DNA of 64,000 nt from Amborella trichopoda (Eukaryota; Streptophyta; Magnoliopsida; Amborellales; Amborellaceae). The stretch is taken from contig NW_006498233.1 of assembly GCF_000471905.2 (NCBI RefSeq), forward strand, positions 3,066,335 through 3,130,334, in the 5' to 3' direction. A model generated the notes under the pieces. That model ran no database searches, was not told the DNA's origin, and saw only the letters and a program-made list of their open reading frames with translations. Made by a program: the position numbers and the translations under genes. How positions within the stretch are numbered: the first letter of the stretch is position 1; every line of letters starts with the position of its first letter. Shown piece after piece: positions 33,053 through 43,850 of the stretch.

Positions 33053-33770
33053 GGCTTCTTGTCTACGCATACAGTCTTTTTGTTGTCTATTTGCACATGA
33101 ATGATTGATGTAGAGTATAGAGGGGATTATGCCATTGTTGTACTATCATGGTTTTTTTTCCCAACAGCACATTATAGGAGGTGTCCACAACTATAATATG
33201 AAACAAGGGTTGAGTACTCAAGCCGTCCATGATAAATATTTATCCTGAGTCCATTAACCATTGTTACAATGATGTCACAATTAGTCATTAGATGTTAAAT
33301 TGGATTCAGTCACAAATTTGAGAATCTTTTTTTTTTTTTAACTTTTGAATCTAGTTAATGGCATACAACTCGCTAATTTAAAATTAGACAGACAAATATG
33401 ATTGAACGGTCATGCTAAAAACAAATGTTCTCTTTGTATACGTTTACAAATACTCTTGAAATGATAGATCCAAAGAACAATATGAGCCCGTGCTTCAAAT
33501 CGAAGAGCATTGAGATGTATCATGCGAAGCATACATTCATATCCCGTGAATCTAGGTTTTTTATTTTTTTTTCAGCAATACAAAATCGTTGCAAATATTA
33601 CCCTCCCAAAAAATATCTAAATTAAGAGAGACTATTAGTTGAGCATTATATTTCTAGAGTTTTTCTAATTAATGGACAAATATTTCGAGTTCAGGATTTT
33701 TACTAACTGAAGAACAGTTATTTGAAGTTATAGAGTTTTTTCTACTAGTGGCTAAAATTTTAGGGTTGAG
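33053..33770. other. Spacer between copia element and U4 gene, nothing recognised
   Basis: AT-rich. A 66-codon plus-strand frame at 33425 has no motif. The immediate 3' flank of U4 (33740-33778) has no good match to the plant snRNA 3' box. Confidence 0.4.
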
Positions 33771-33778
33771 TATTGCTA

Positions 33779-33932
33779 GGGGTTTCCCTTTTGGAGGGGC
33801 CCCTTCCAGAAATTCTCGATGGCACAAGGCTGAACCTAGGCCAAGGAGGGGGTTTGGAAATAGTTTTCAACCAGCAATTGACGCGCCTCGGTTATACCTC
33901 ACTAGCTGCGTCATTGCCCCAAGCGCAAAGAT
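33779..33932 (-). ncRNA. U4: U4 small nuclear RNA
   Basis: The minus strand from 33932 reads AUCUUUGCGCUUGGGGCAAU GACGCAGCUAGUGAGG..., the plant U4 5' end (stem II partner of U6). The 5' stem-loop carries GUGAGG and CCGAGGCG, which form the k-turn bound by SNU13/15.5K. GGUUGAAAACUAUUUCCAAA and the Sm-site region AGAAUUUCUGGAAGGGG follow, then a short GC-rich 3' hairpin (GGGG...CCCC). Length about 154 nt fits plant U4. U4 chaperones U6 in the U4/U6.U5 tri-snRNP of the spliceosome. A complete Pol II snRNA promoter lies upstream, so the gene is probably expressed. The 3' end is placed by length and hairpin and is good to a few bases. Confidence 0.93.
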
Positions 33933-33956
33933 AACAGATACAAGCAATCTTCTCTC

Positions 33957-33967
33957 GTTTTATAACC
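33957..33967 (-). promoter_or_regulatory. TATA box of U4 gene
   Basis: GGGTTATAAAAC on the minus strand, about 26-35 nt upstream of the RNA start at 33932. Confidence 0.85.
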
Positions 33968-33997
33968 CGTTCCACTCACGTTCCTCCCACTCTTCAA

Positions 33998-34008
33998 CGA
34001 TGTGGGAT
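33998..34008 (-). promoter_or_regulatory. Upstream sequence element (USE) of U4 gene
   Basis: ATCCCACATCG on the minus strand, a perfect match to the plant snRNA USE consensus RTCCCACATCG. It lies about 30 bp upstream of the TATA box, the wider spacing that in plants specifies RNA polymerase II (Pol III snRNA genes have USE and TATA about one helical turn closer). Confidence 0.92.
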
Positions 34009-34009
34009 A

Positions 34010-34509
34010 TATATTAAATGAACAAGGTTCGGCATCACGCCTCCGCCAATTCTCGCATTCTCTCTCTCCACGAAACTCTTTCACGCCTTCATCGACCTTC
34101 TCTCGATTTTGTCAATGGAAACGACTCCACCAACTCTCTCTCTCTCTCCATTTGCCAGTAGAACCTTCCAAGTGTGTATAGCTACGAGAATTCTCCCTCT
34201 TTAGAAGTTCTTGCCGCCAACGTTTGAAAAATGAACGGGTCGGATCGGATTCGGCCAAGTTGACTTGGGAATTAGTGGGACCTGTCCATTCCTCCCATAT
34301 ATCAAGAACCAGCGGGTTTTTTTAAGGAGCCAATAGATCCAACCTAACCTTTTTTTCCATATTTTTTTTTATCTTTTTCAATTTATTTGATTTTGTTTTT
34401 TTTTTTTTACCGGTTCTCTCAATGGGATTGTTGATTGGAACTACTGATCCATCGTTGCAGACCGGTTTTTGGGATTGGTGGTCTGGATCATCTATAGTGT
34501 TTTGTTTTT
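34010..34509. other. CT-rich and low-complexity upstream flank of U4
   Basis: Pyrimidine-rich (ctctctctctc) around 34055-34155, followed by T-rich DNA. It could hold a divergent promoter or 5' UTR, but no coding exon was found on the plus strand. Confidence 0.35.
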
Positions 34510-34881
34510 GGGAAAATTTCGTCTAGAAACATAATTACTCGTATTATTTCATGCTAGACCCTCGTTCCGTTTTTCTTTCAAACGACATAAAAAAACCTCT
34601 AAAGATTTCACCATACCTCATCACCAACAAATCTTTTTATACCATTTCAACAAAAAACCTTTTTTTTAAGGAAAAAGATGATTAAATTTTTTTTTGAATT
34701 AAATGGTATAAAAAAATTTATTTAGACTAATTTTAATAGTTAAAAGTCAATAAAAGGGAGAGATAAGAGATGATGGCATACAGTGAAATCCTTAGAGATT
34801 TTTTTATGTTGCTTGAAAGAAAATGGAAAAAAAATCTACCATAAATAATACGATAAATTAGAGTCCTATATGAAATTTTAC
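34510..34881. mobile_element. Hairpin MITE, ~370 bp
   Basis: From the left GGGAAAATTTCGTCTAGAAA ... TCGTATTATTT; from the right (reverse complement) GTAAAATTTCATATAGGACT ... TCGTATTATTT. Arm similarity continues through 'caacataaaaaaatctctaa' / 'cgacataaaaaaacctctaa'. Flanking T-rich strings (ttttgttttt / ttttattttt) may be a 9-10-bp target duplication. No coding. Confidence 0.8.
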
Positions 34882-35178
34882 TTTTATTTTTTAACCTTGC
34901 TTGTAGCTATTAATAATCTCTCTCAAGCTTAGATTGCATTCCCCAGATGAATTGCATTTCCCAGATGAACGAACCATTGGGATCTTATTTTCACCCACCA
35001 AAGCAGCATGATATCCCCCAGCATATTCTATACCTACTCCCTAGAAGGCCAAACTGTTTTTATATATAAAATTTTGGTATTTATATTTTAAGCTCCCAAA
35101 TACTTCAATTTGACCATCCATAAACTAGATGGTATTTTATTCAATGTCATAATATTCTAGTGCGTATGATTTTTCTTT

Positions 35179-35573
35179 GGGTGTGGTTTCTATAAGGTTG
35201 CAACCTTAAACAATCCAAATACGGCGCACCTTCAAATTTTATCATAATATGTAATATTGGTGTAAAAAATTCTTAAGATTATCTAAAAATCTATTTTCAT
35301 ATTTAATTTTAAAATTTTAAACTCCAAAAAAGGTTAAAATCAACTAGATCTATAAACATATGAAAATCTTGAAAATGGATGGTCTCGATAATGTGTTGCA
35401 AGATGCACTATTTTTGGGACTCAGAATCTTTTTTTTCCTCATATTTCTATATCTTGATGTTGAGATGATCAGTTAGAGGTTTTTTCAACATTAAAACAAC
35501 TTTTTTCGATAGATTTTTGAGGTGCATATGTAATTCTACATTTTAAAGCTGCAACCTTATATAAACTTTTTCC
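35179..35573 (-). mobile_element. MULE-type MITE, 395 bp, with 9-bp target duplication (family copy 2)
   Basis: Flanked by TTTTTCTTT at 35170-35178 and 35574-35582 (9 of 9, though low complexity). Left end GTTTCTATAAGGTTGCAACC; right end, reversed, GTTTATATAAGGTTGCAGCT. The interior read on the minus strand matches copy 1 (catctcaacatcaagatat, aatagtgcatcttg, ccattttcaagattttcat), so the element lies in reverse orientation. Confidence 0.82.
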
Positions 35574-35635
35574 TTTTTCTTTTTCTTTCTCTTAAGTTTG
35601 TCACTAGGTTAAGGATCCCAATCCCAAAATTTGGG

Positions 35636-35745
35636 GATCCTATGAATGTAGAAAAAAAAAGGGCAAGTATCCTATGGGATCCTATGAATGCAGAAAACCA
35701 AAGGGTAAGTATCCTCTGAATGCAAAAGCAGATAACTATTTGGCA
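35636..35745. repeat. Short tandem duplication (gggatcctatgaatg units)
   Basis: gggatcctatgaatgtagaa...ggcaagtatcctat is followed by gggatcctatgaatgcagaa...ggtaagtatcctct, a duplication of about 47 bp, with a third partial unit. Confidence 0.75.
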
Positions 35746-36532
35746 AAAAAGAGAGCATATAGCGTACTCTCATGGAAGCACTCTGTACATTTACACCCTC
35801 GAGTAAAAGGGCTCACTTAGGAAGACATTTTCCATGTGAAATTCTATGATCCACACAATTTTCATGTGAAATTCTAGAATCCACTTTAGAATCACTATGA
35901 GTATTTACAAAAGAAAATTATGAATTTTAAGCTATTAAATGCTTAGGTTTGACCGTTCACATGTTGTATAGTGTTTATTCAATATATGATAATATTATTT
36001 TTTAGGCACTCATATAGTGTACTTTTTTCTCTTTTGAAATAGGTCCCTAGGTTGATGAGGAGGTTAAATCCTTAAAACAAGGTATGTGACCAGCCAAATA
36101 ATGTTAGTCAAGAGAGTGAACTCCTCAAATGCTTACATGGTAGCAAACAAGTTTTTTTTGCAGCCCACTTTAGAAATTTGTTTTTTCAGCGGGGGATAAA
36201 TCAGTGGGAAAAAGGGTCCCTACCCTTTTCCACTGAAAATAATAAAAATCTAGTACATCAATTGCTCACAGAAATCCTTTGAAAGGAAGTATTTGCCACA
36301 TCAAAAAGTAAAGAAATAGAGAATCAAATGGACAAGCTTTTCAAATAGTGGTTGTTCATGTGCAAATCTACTCTTGGGCAAACAATTTGTAAACTGATTA
36401 GCTTCACAATAAATATGTCATATACTCCATTAATAATCACGTACTGACGCAATGTAGTGGTGGGAAACACCATCGAACTGTCCTGGTATCTCTCGTTGAT
36501 CCCTCCACCAATTTAGAGTCACTTTTAAAGAA

Positions 36533-36915
36533 GGAAAAATATTATATAAGGGTGAGGCCCTAAACATCAAATTAAGGCGCACCTCAAATATTCACAAGAA
36601 GAGATTGTTTCAGTACGTAAAAGTCTTCAAATTGATCATCTCGGCCTCAAGATGTATGGACATGATAAAAATGGATTTCAAGTCTTGAAAATAGTTCATC
36701 TTGTAATACATTTTTAGACGGTCAATTTTTTAGTTTTTTAAGTTTTCATAGATATGTTCAATCTACACCATTTTTTAAACTTTAAATTTTATAATTTGAG
36801 ATAAAAATAAATTATCAAGCCATCACAAATATATACAATATTGAAATATCGTTTTTAGTCTATTTGAATGTACCATTAAACAAAATGTTGGTTAGAATTC
36901 TATTCTTCAATCGTT
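36533..36915 (+). mobile_element. MULE-type MITE (family copy 3, right end eroded)
   Basis: Left end ggaaaaatattatataaggg then gaggccctaaacatcaaatt and ggcgcacctc. The interior keeps aattgatcatctcggcctca, agttcatcttgtaatacatt, gttttcatagatatgttcaa. The right terminal repeat is badly decayed (caaaatgttgg) and no target duplication remains, so this is an older copy of the 24227 family. Confidence 0.72.
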
Positions 36916-37180
36916 CTATAACAGTTAACCTCTCAAGTGTTTCGATCTACTATCAGGTTTCAAATAGTACAATACAAGTACATAACTTCTTAGGGTTTGA
37001 AATAAGTTTCAAAAAATTCAAATAGGACAATAAAAGGCACATAACCTGTTATGGTTTTTCAAATTTTTCAAATAGGTTTCAAATAGGTGAAATAGGACAA
37101 TACAAAGCACAGAACCTCTCATGATTTAAAATAGGAAAATACAACACACATAATAAGAAAATACAACACACATAACCTCT

Positions 37181-37585
37181 TATATTATAAAGAAAATTGT
37201 TCAAATTGTAAAAGAAGATTCATTTTTGCAGATTTATTGGTGAAGAGAATTGTCTTCCCTTTTATATTATAAAGAAAATTGTTCACATTGTAAAAGAAGA
37301 TTCATTTTTGCAGATTTATTGGTGAAGAGAATTGTCTTCCTCTTATATTATAAAGAAAATTGTTCAAATTGTAAAAGAAGATTCATTTTTGCAGATTTAT
37401 TGGTGAAGAGAATTGTCTTCCCTTTTATATTATAAAGAAAATTGTTCACATTGTAAAAGAAGATTCATTTTTGCAGATTTATTGGTGAAGAGAATTGTCT
37501 TCCTCTTATATTATAAAGAAAATTGTTCAAATTGTAAAAGAAGATTCATTTTTGCAGATTTATTGGTGAAGAGAATCTTGTCTTC
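37181..37585. repeat. ~81-bp minisatellite with alternating A-B-A-B-A units
   Basis: Five units start tatattataaagaaaattgttca. Units 1, 3, 5 have gttcaaattg; units 2 and 4 have gttcacattg. The junctions alternate between cttcccttttata and cttcctcttata, giving spacings of 82, 81, 82, 81. The real repeat is therefore a 163-bp dimer. Short frames with KENCSHCKRRFIFADLLV arise from the repeat and shift phase between units. Confidence 0.92.
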
Positions 37586-37589
37586 CGTC

Positions 37590-38060
37590 GCTGTGTAAGT
37601 AGTATAGAGTGAATTGTATTTGTCTTTCCTCGCTGTGCAAGCAGTATAGAGTGAATTGTAGCGCTTCCCATTTGGTGAAATATACCTTGTCTCAAACCTC
37701 TCATTCTTTTGCTCATAAAGAAAATGTTTAAATTGTTGATGGTCATGTTGCTTGTGAAGGGCTCTAGACAACCTCTCATTTTTCTGTTTGTATAGAAATT
37801 GTTTAAATTATTTAAATTATCGATGGTCGCTTGTGAAGGTCCTATACAAGCTCTATACAACCTCTTATTCTTCTGCTTGTACATAAAATTATTGATGGTC
37901 GCTTCATTGGTTAAAAGCTCTCTTTTAAATTATTTAAATTATCGATGGTCGCTTGTGAAGGCTCTATACAACCTCTCATTTTTTTGCTTGTACAGAAAAT
38001 GTTTAAATTATCGATGGTCGCTTCATTGGTTAAAAGCTCTCTTTCATTGAGATTGTGATG
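37590..38060. repeat. Compound repeat, ~129-bp units
   Basis: attatcgatggtcgcttgtg and gatggtcgcttcattggtta alternate at ~129-bp spacing (about 37815/37945 and 37890/38020), with a degenerate unit from 37690. Each includes acaacctctcatttttttgc-type text. No gene. Confidence 0.8.
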
Positions 38061-38420
38061 ATGGAAGTTAAAAAAGACTATAGTGTGATCCTAAAGGTTG
38101 TCTAAGGTTAAAAAAATGATGGAATTTGCCTTGTTAAAAAATGGGGTGTCTACAAAACTCAAATTCTTTAAAATTACTGGTAAAATTAAATATAACTATA
38201 TATATATATATATATTAGAATTTACAATTTAAAAGAAAGAATTAAAAAACCAATTTAACCTAAGGATGTCTTTAGTAGTTATAATATATTTCTAATAAAG
38301 TAATAACAAAGTAAATATAATTTTTTTTATGAATATCATTATTATATATTTCTAATTATAAATAATTTAATAGGTATTTATTTTTATTATAATTTTATTA
38401 ATATTAAGGTTAATTCTTGT

Positions 38421-38941
38421 ATTATGACAGTAATAAGTGTAGTTTCATTATCTATAATTTTGAATATTATATAGAATTATTTAAATTAGAATTAAATATT
38501 ATTAAAATATTAAAATAATAAAAATAAAACTATATGAATTTATTATAATTAATTTAAAGCTAAGATAATAATTTAAATTATTATCATTAATTGTTTTTAT
38601 AGTAATATTAGAATCAATATTAATAATGTGATGGTAATATTATAATAAATTTAAATTATTATCGTTAATTATATGAATATGTTATGACAGTAATAAGTAT
38701 AGTTTCATTATCTATAATTATGAATATTATATAGAATTATTTAATTCAAAATTAAATATTATTCAAATATTCAAATAATAAAAATAAAACTATATAAATT
38801 TATTATAATTAATTTAAAGCTAAGATAATAATTTAAATTATTATCGTTAATTGTTTTATAGTAATATTAGAATCAATATTAATAATGTGAAGGTAATATT
38901 ATAATAAATTTAAATTATTATCATTAATTATATGAATATGT
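38421..38941. repeat. 260-bp AT-rich tandem duplication
   Basis: Two units beginning attatgacagtaataagt / gttatgacagtaataagt, at 38421 and 38681, are almost identical across 260 bp. Present only in copy 1 of the segmental duplication. Confidence 0.92.
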
Positions 38942-38944
38942 TTT

Positions 38945-39550
38945 ACATGTGATGCACTTTCCCATTGAAAAATCATGTAATTATTTAGGTGACCACTTAA
39001 TGCATATCAATATGTGATTCCATCACATATTTAGAAGTTATTTATATAAGTGCTTGAAACATATCTACGTACTGTTGATTACATATTTACGTAATAATTT
39101 ATGTGATCGTTTATTTCATTTTTACATACAACGCTGATCTTACTAGTAGCTTTTAAGTTGTACTTTTATTTTATGTTATTTTATTTTTCTTTGTCTTACT
39201 AGTACGTAATCAAGTTCATGATTCTACAATGTGAATCTCATCATATGTACACTTTTGGTGCTTTTAATTTTGAATTTCAGTACAAAAATATTACAATCAC
39301 CCCAGCTATCAAATTTAAAATAGAGCAGCTATGGTGTATGGTTGACAGTGTCTGAAGTCAGATACGACACATGCCAGCCCACCAGCTTTACATGTGATGG
39401 CTTGCGTATTGTGACTTTTTGCCTACCCAATATACCTGTCTCTTATAGGCAACACCTTTTCTAAATATGCTTACTTTTTTAGTCTAATCATCCATCTCAT
39501 ACCATGATATGGAATGGCAAGGAATTTGAAATTGCGCCTCGTATAATTCA
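38945..39550. other. Intergenic, no feature recognised
   Basis: AT-rich, no coding signal or clear repeat. Confidence 0.4.
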
Positions 39551-39555
39551 GATGA

Positions 39556-39722
39556 GGAAAATGTTTATATAAGGTGTCAACGGCGCACCTTAAAACTTGT
39601 CAAAAAGGTTTTCTTATGCTAGAAAATCCACAATTTGGTCATCTTGACCTTGATATATATATATATATATAAACTTTATGGTCATCTTGACCTTGAAATA
39701 TATATATATATATATATAAACT
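39556..39722 (+). mobile_element. Fragment of the MULE-type MITE family and a (TA)n duplication
   Basis: ggaaaatgtttatataaggtgtcaacggcgcacctt matches the family's left terminal repeat; the right end is not found. It runs into two copies of ggtcatcttgaccttg followed by TA runs and aaactttat, a ~54-bp duplication (39640-39722). Confidence 0.6.
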
Positions 39723-40109
39723 TTATTTGTACCTTAGGTATATCAAAATGAGAACCTCTCTAATAATTAATCTAGACCGTCTATTTGGTGAATTTTAAAA
39801 TCTTGGCCATCAGGAGTTCCAAATTATTTTTTTCTTCTTTAGCATTACTCATCTGATAACTATAAAGCCATCTAAAAATTTGGAAAAAAAAAAATATCCA
39901 TCTAAAGCCTAGATCTTAGCAACTCACCAAATAGACGGCCTATGTTAAGTGGGTTAAAAAATAATTCTTATGGGGAGTATGGCATTTTCGAAAAAAGAAA
40001 AAAAGAAAAGAAAATATTAATGATTGTTTATTTAATGAAAGAGTTTATGTTTGGAAATTGAGATCAAACAAGTGGGCCTAATATGGTTTTTGAATATTGT
40101 TTCATTATA

Positions 40110-40660
40110 TTACTCTTAAATTTTCAAGCGAGAAACTAATCCAAACTTTTAAGGGAGAGAAAATGTATCAAATTTTAAGTTCTAGAGAGAGAAACTATAT
40201 AAAAAATTAGAGAGAGAAATAACCTAGATTTTTTTTAGTGTGAAACTAACTCAAAATTTTTAGAGAGAAAAAATATATCAAATTTTAAGTTTTAGACATG
40301 GAAAGTATTTTCAAATTTTAGAGTGAAACTATATCAAAATTTAGAGAGAGAAATATTCCAAAAAAAAATTAGAGAGAGAAACTCTCAAAATTTTTAGAGA
40401 GAAATTTTAAGCTTTACAGAGGGAAAGCTTTACAGAGGGAAGAATCTTAAAATTTTAGTGAGAGAAATTATATCAAAATTTTAGATAGAGAAACTACCTG
40501 AAAACTTTTAGAGACAAAAACTACCTCAAAATTTTTGGAGAAAGAAATGATCAACTATTTGAAATTTCATAATTTTCGAGAGAAACTTTTCAAATTTTTT
40601 AGAGAAAAACTATGTCCAATTTTATTTTTTATAGGGAGAAACTTTCTCAAAATTTCAGAT
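40110..40660. repeat. Degenerate GAGAGAAA(ACTAT)CTCAAAATTTT minisatellite
   Basis: About 18 loosely related 25-35-bp units containing agagagaaact and tcaaaatttt. Copy 2 of the segmental duplication keeps only about two units (50600-50660), so the array has contracted there or expanded here. Confidence 0.75.
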
Positions 40661-41754
40661 GTGATGTCTTTACATATGTAAATATTTTCATGTAAATATT
40701 TTCCTATCAAACGATCCCACACATACCAAATGATCCCTAATACCAAATCATGTTATACAAAAAGATGATCCAAATATGAGATTTTCATAACCTGAGTACC
40801 ATCCAAAGTCATCCAAACAAATTTGAGTAATCAGGTTTTTACATAACTAAGATTTGACATAATAAGGTTTTGAATCAAAACCTGGGTTTATTAACCCACG
40901 GACCCAAAGCCTAAATGACGAGTCCATGATGGATAGGACAGTGCTCTCTAAGACCGAGGGTTAAACTCTTACCAAAAGCACTTTTTATCACTTGAAAATA
41001 CACTGGTGCAATATTTTAAAAATAGTTTGCAAGTAATCAGAATGGCACCAAAGAAATACAGTAACGTTTCCTCAAAACAAATACTGACTCTTCTATTAAA
41101 AGTATCAAAGCATACTGAATGAAGGTTATATGAACCGACATTTATGAAAACATGTTGATGGTGTTTGTCGCATGTCAACAGGTATCAATATGAGACGAAT
41201 AGATCCATATAGGAGTTGGGATTATCCCCCTTTCATAGTCAACAATTGCTGATGTATAACATTCTGATGTTCAAGTCAGTCAAAGTCTACTCCAGTGGTA
41301 AGAAAGTTTAAATCAGCCATCCATTGTTAAAATAAATCTGTGATCTTACTAGTTGCATATAAAACAGCATATTACATGTATAATATGCCAATGCTTAAAA
41401 AGAAAATATTGAGAGCACGTACATCTTATATGCCTACTCTCTTCTAGTGGAAGAGACAAAATAAACCCAAAACTGAAACATATAAAGTAGCACATAAAGA
41501 AAGAAAGGAATTCATATAGTTTCCATAAGGAAAAAGTACGTTACTTCCGTGTACTCGAAAACTCAATATTAAATTTTAATCTATAGTTATACAACTCGCA
41601 ATAAAATTAACACTAATATCCCTAAAATTGGAGAACTAAGCACTAATCTAATTTTTACCAAAATACTCAATACTGCACCTATCTACATGGTGAAAAGAGC
41701 ACAATAAACCAACTAATCGACATATAGGGATAATGAGTTACAGCCCTTTGAAAG

Positions 41755-41955
41755 AGATAGCTAAGGTCTTAAAAAATAGATTCATGACTCGGATCATCGG
41801 TTCCAATCCGAAACACCGATTGTTTAAACCCTGCTCACAACCTTGCCTTAATGAGGTATACCCCTCTCAGAGAGAGACAACCAAGGTTTTAAAAAATGGA
41901 CCTTGATCGTCGGTTCCAATCTGAAACATCGATTTTTTAAACCCTGCTCTTAGCC
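41755..41955. repeat. ~115-bp tandem duplication next to PME-A 3' end
   Basis: aaggt(c/t)ttaaaaaat...ggttccaatc(c/t)gaaaca(c/t)cgatt...aaaccctgct occurs twice in a row; the same pair exists in copy 2 (51790-51985), so the duplication predates the segmental copying. Confidence 0.8.
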
Positions 41956-42112
41956 TTGCCTTGAAGGGCAGCCCAGCAGCCTTGATCATAACTGCGCCTA
42001 TATGAACTCAGCTACCGTGAACCTCCACACCTCCCCTCTCTTCACCTCCCCATCCACCTTCAATCCCCCCCACCCTTCCCTTCGTGTCCGCCCCTAGCCC
42101 CCAGTTCTTGTA

Positions 42113-42120
42113 CTCCATAC
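42113..42120. repeat. Target-site duplication (left) of hAT-like element
   Basis: CTCCATAC here, CTCCACAC at 43851-43858; the unoccupied site in PME copy C reads CTCCACAC (52152-52159). Confidence 0.82.
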
Positions 42121-43850
42121 CAGTGCGCAAAATCAAATTGGAACGGTTAGCCGGACATGGGGCTGGGAGCGGTTAGACGTGGAACAAGACTAACTGGGGC
42201 GGTTAACCGAACTAATCGGTCAAGTAGACTTTTTTCTTAAACAGGTCAAAAACCCCCAAAAAAATAAAATAAAAATTAAAAAATAGAAAAATTATCTTAT
42301 TACATACATTTATCTTACAAGAAAAAATAAAAACAACATTTTATATAAATTAATATTTGAATACTATGGTCCGGTACATGATCCCAAGCAGGGCACACAA
42401 ATCTTTTTGTTTCCTAGAATGAAGTTTGATAATAAGTTTATAATACCTTACCACAAATGTATTACCCCGATGTAAATATGGACTCTAGATATTCAGGTGT
42501 TGTAGAAACATTACATTAGTATATGCTTATTAATAAAAAATATAACCACAAATATATGTTTACGCATTCTAGTTTAAGTTATGCAAACCTTCAAAATAAT
42601 GCTGATCACAATTAGAAACCATGGAAAATAAATTGATCCACCAACTTTTACATGTCCATCTAGAATTTCATTGGTAAAGACAAGATGTCACAAGGTAGAG
42701 AGGCTGATACATATAGGATTTGTCATATTAATCAAAACAACATATTTTTATCAAAATAAATAATTTTATCAAAAAATATTACTTTATTAAGAAAAATAGA
42801 AAAACTCTTTCTATATTCACAAAAAATAATAATTTTATTAAGCAAAATAAATTTTTTTTTGAAAATTTGATTTCTCAAAAATTTCTAAAATCGAGCAACA
42901 TTTCAGTAAAGAAACGACCTTCAATGTTCAGGTAATTGAACAAATCAACATACAAGCACCATAAAGGCTTTGATCATCCTTTCAAATGCACCAAAAATCA
43001 TAAAAAAAATGTTCCGTATTTTTTTTTATTTGAAAAAATCGTGAAAAATTCAGATCTGTGAAATCGAGCAAGAAAAAAGTTTATATAAAAGTACTTACTC
43101 AATATTAAATAAGCATACCTATTCTATGTGACAGCTGAGGCCTTGACGATCAAAATACAAAAATAAATCTGATAAAGAACGACCCAAAAATCGATCCAAA
43201 ATATGTTTTTTTGCATCAAACACATGTTCTTCAAGCAGCAGCTTTTTCGGGCCATAATCGACCCCCAATATTTTGTTTTTTGATCAAATTGAAAGAGATA
43301 TATGGTAGATGATTCTATTAGGATTAAAAGACCTCAAATTTCAGCAAAAACCATTGACTATTGAAGATGATATTGATGAAATGACATAAATTTCTAAAGG
43401 CGTGAAAATCCACCATTTCAATCCACAAAATCTCTTGATTTTTCAATCTTTGATTCGAATTTTCTTGCTTTATAGAGAATAAATAATGTTTTACAGTTAT
43501 AAAGCATAAAAAATGCCAAAAAATGGAAAGAAAAAGAACAAAGAAAAGCTTGAAAAAATTAATCTATGAATTCCTGCATCAAATGAAAATAACAACCGTT
43601 ATTTTAATTGTACCGTTATTTGTTCATAAAACTTGTTATATTATCTAACCGGTCCGATTAGCATAAAAACTTGTCTATTTAACTAAAACAAGGTCCTTTC
43701 GACCCCTAACCGGCCAGTTTGGGGCCTGAAATTTTATGGGGCTATACCTTAGGCTAGGAGATCCACAAAACCGCCCCTAATCGGATTTAGATAGTAATTT
43801 CGAGCTAACCGGCCAGTTCCGACTCTAACAGACCGGTTTTTTTAATAATG
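42121..43850. mobile_element. Non-autonomous hAT-like element, 1730 bp, inside PME-A
   Basis: The ends CAGTGCGCAAAATC... and ...TTTAATAATG (CA...TG) are bounded by an 8-bp duplication (one mismatch). Subterminal regions are rich in cggttagccgg, cggttaaccga, taaccggtccg and taaccggccagt motifs, as in many plant hAT elements. The interior is AT-rich with no transposase frame. The homologous position in copy C has no insert, so the boundaries are seen directly. Terminal repeats are only weakly alike, so superfamily is inferred from the 8-bp duplication and subterminal motifs. Confidence 0.78.

Noticed and set aside
37181..37585. CRISPR-like regularly spaced repeats
   Set aside because: Units are contiguous tandem repeats without unique spacers, in a plant nuclear context.
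37250..37598. Repeated CxxC-containing small proteins (KENCSHCKRRF)
   Set aside because: By-product of the 81/82-bp minisatellite; frame is lost between units and there is no promoter or initiation context.
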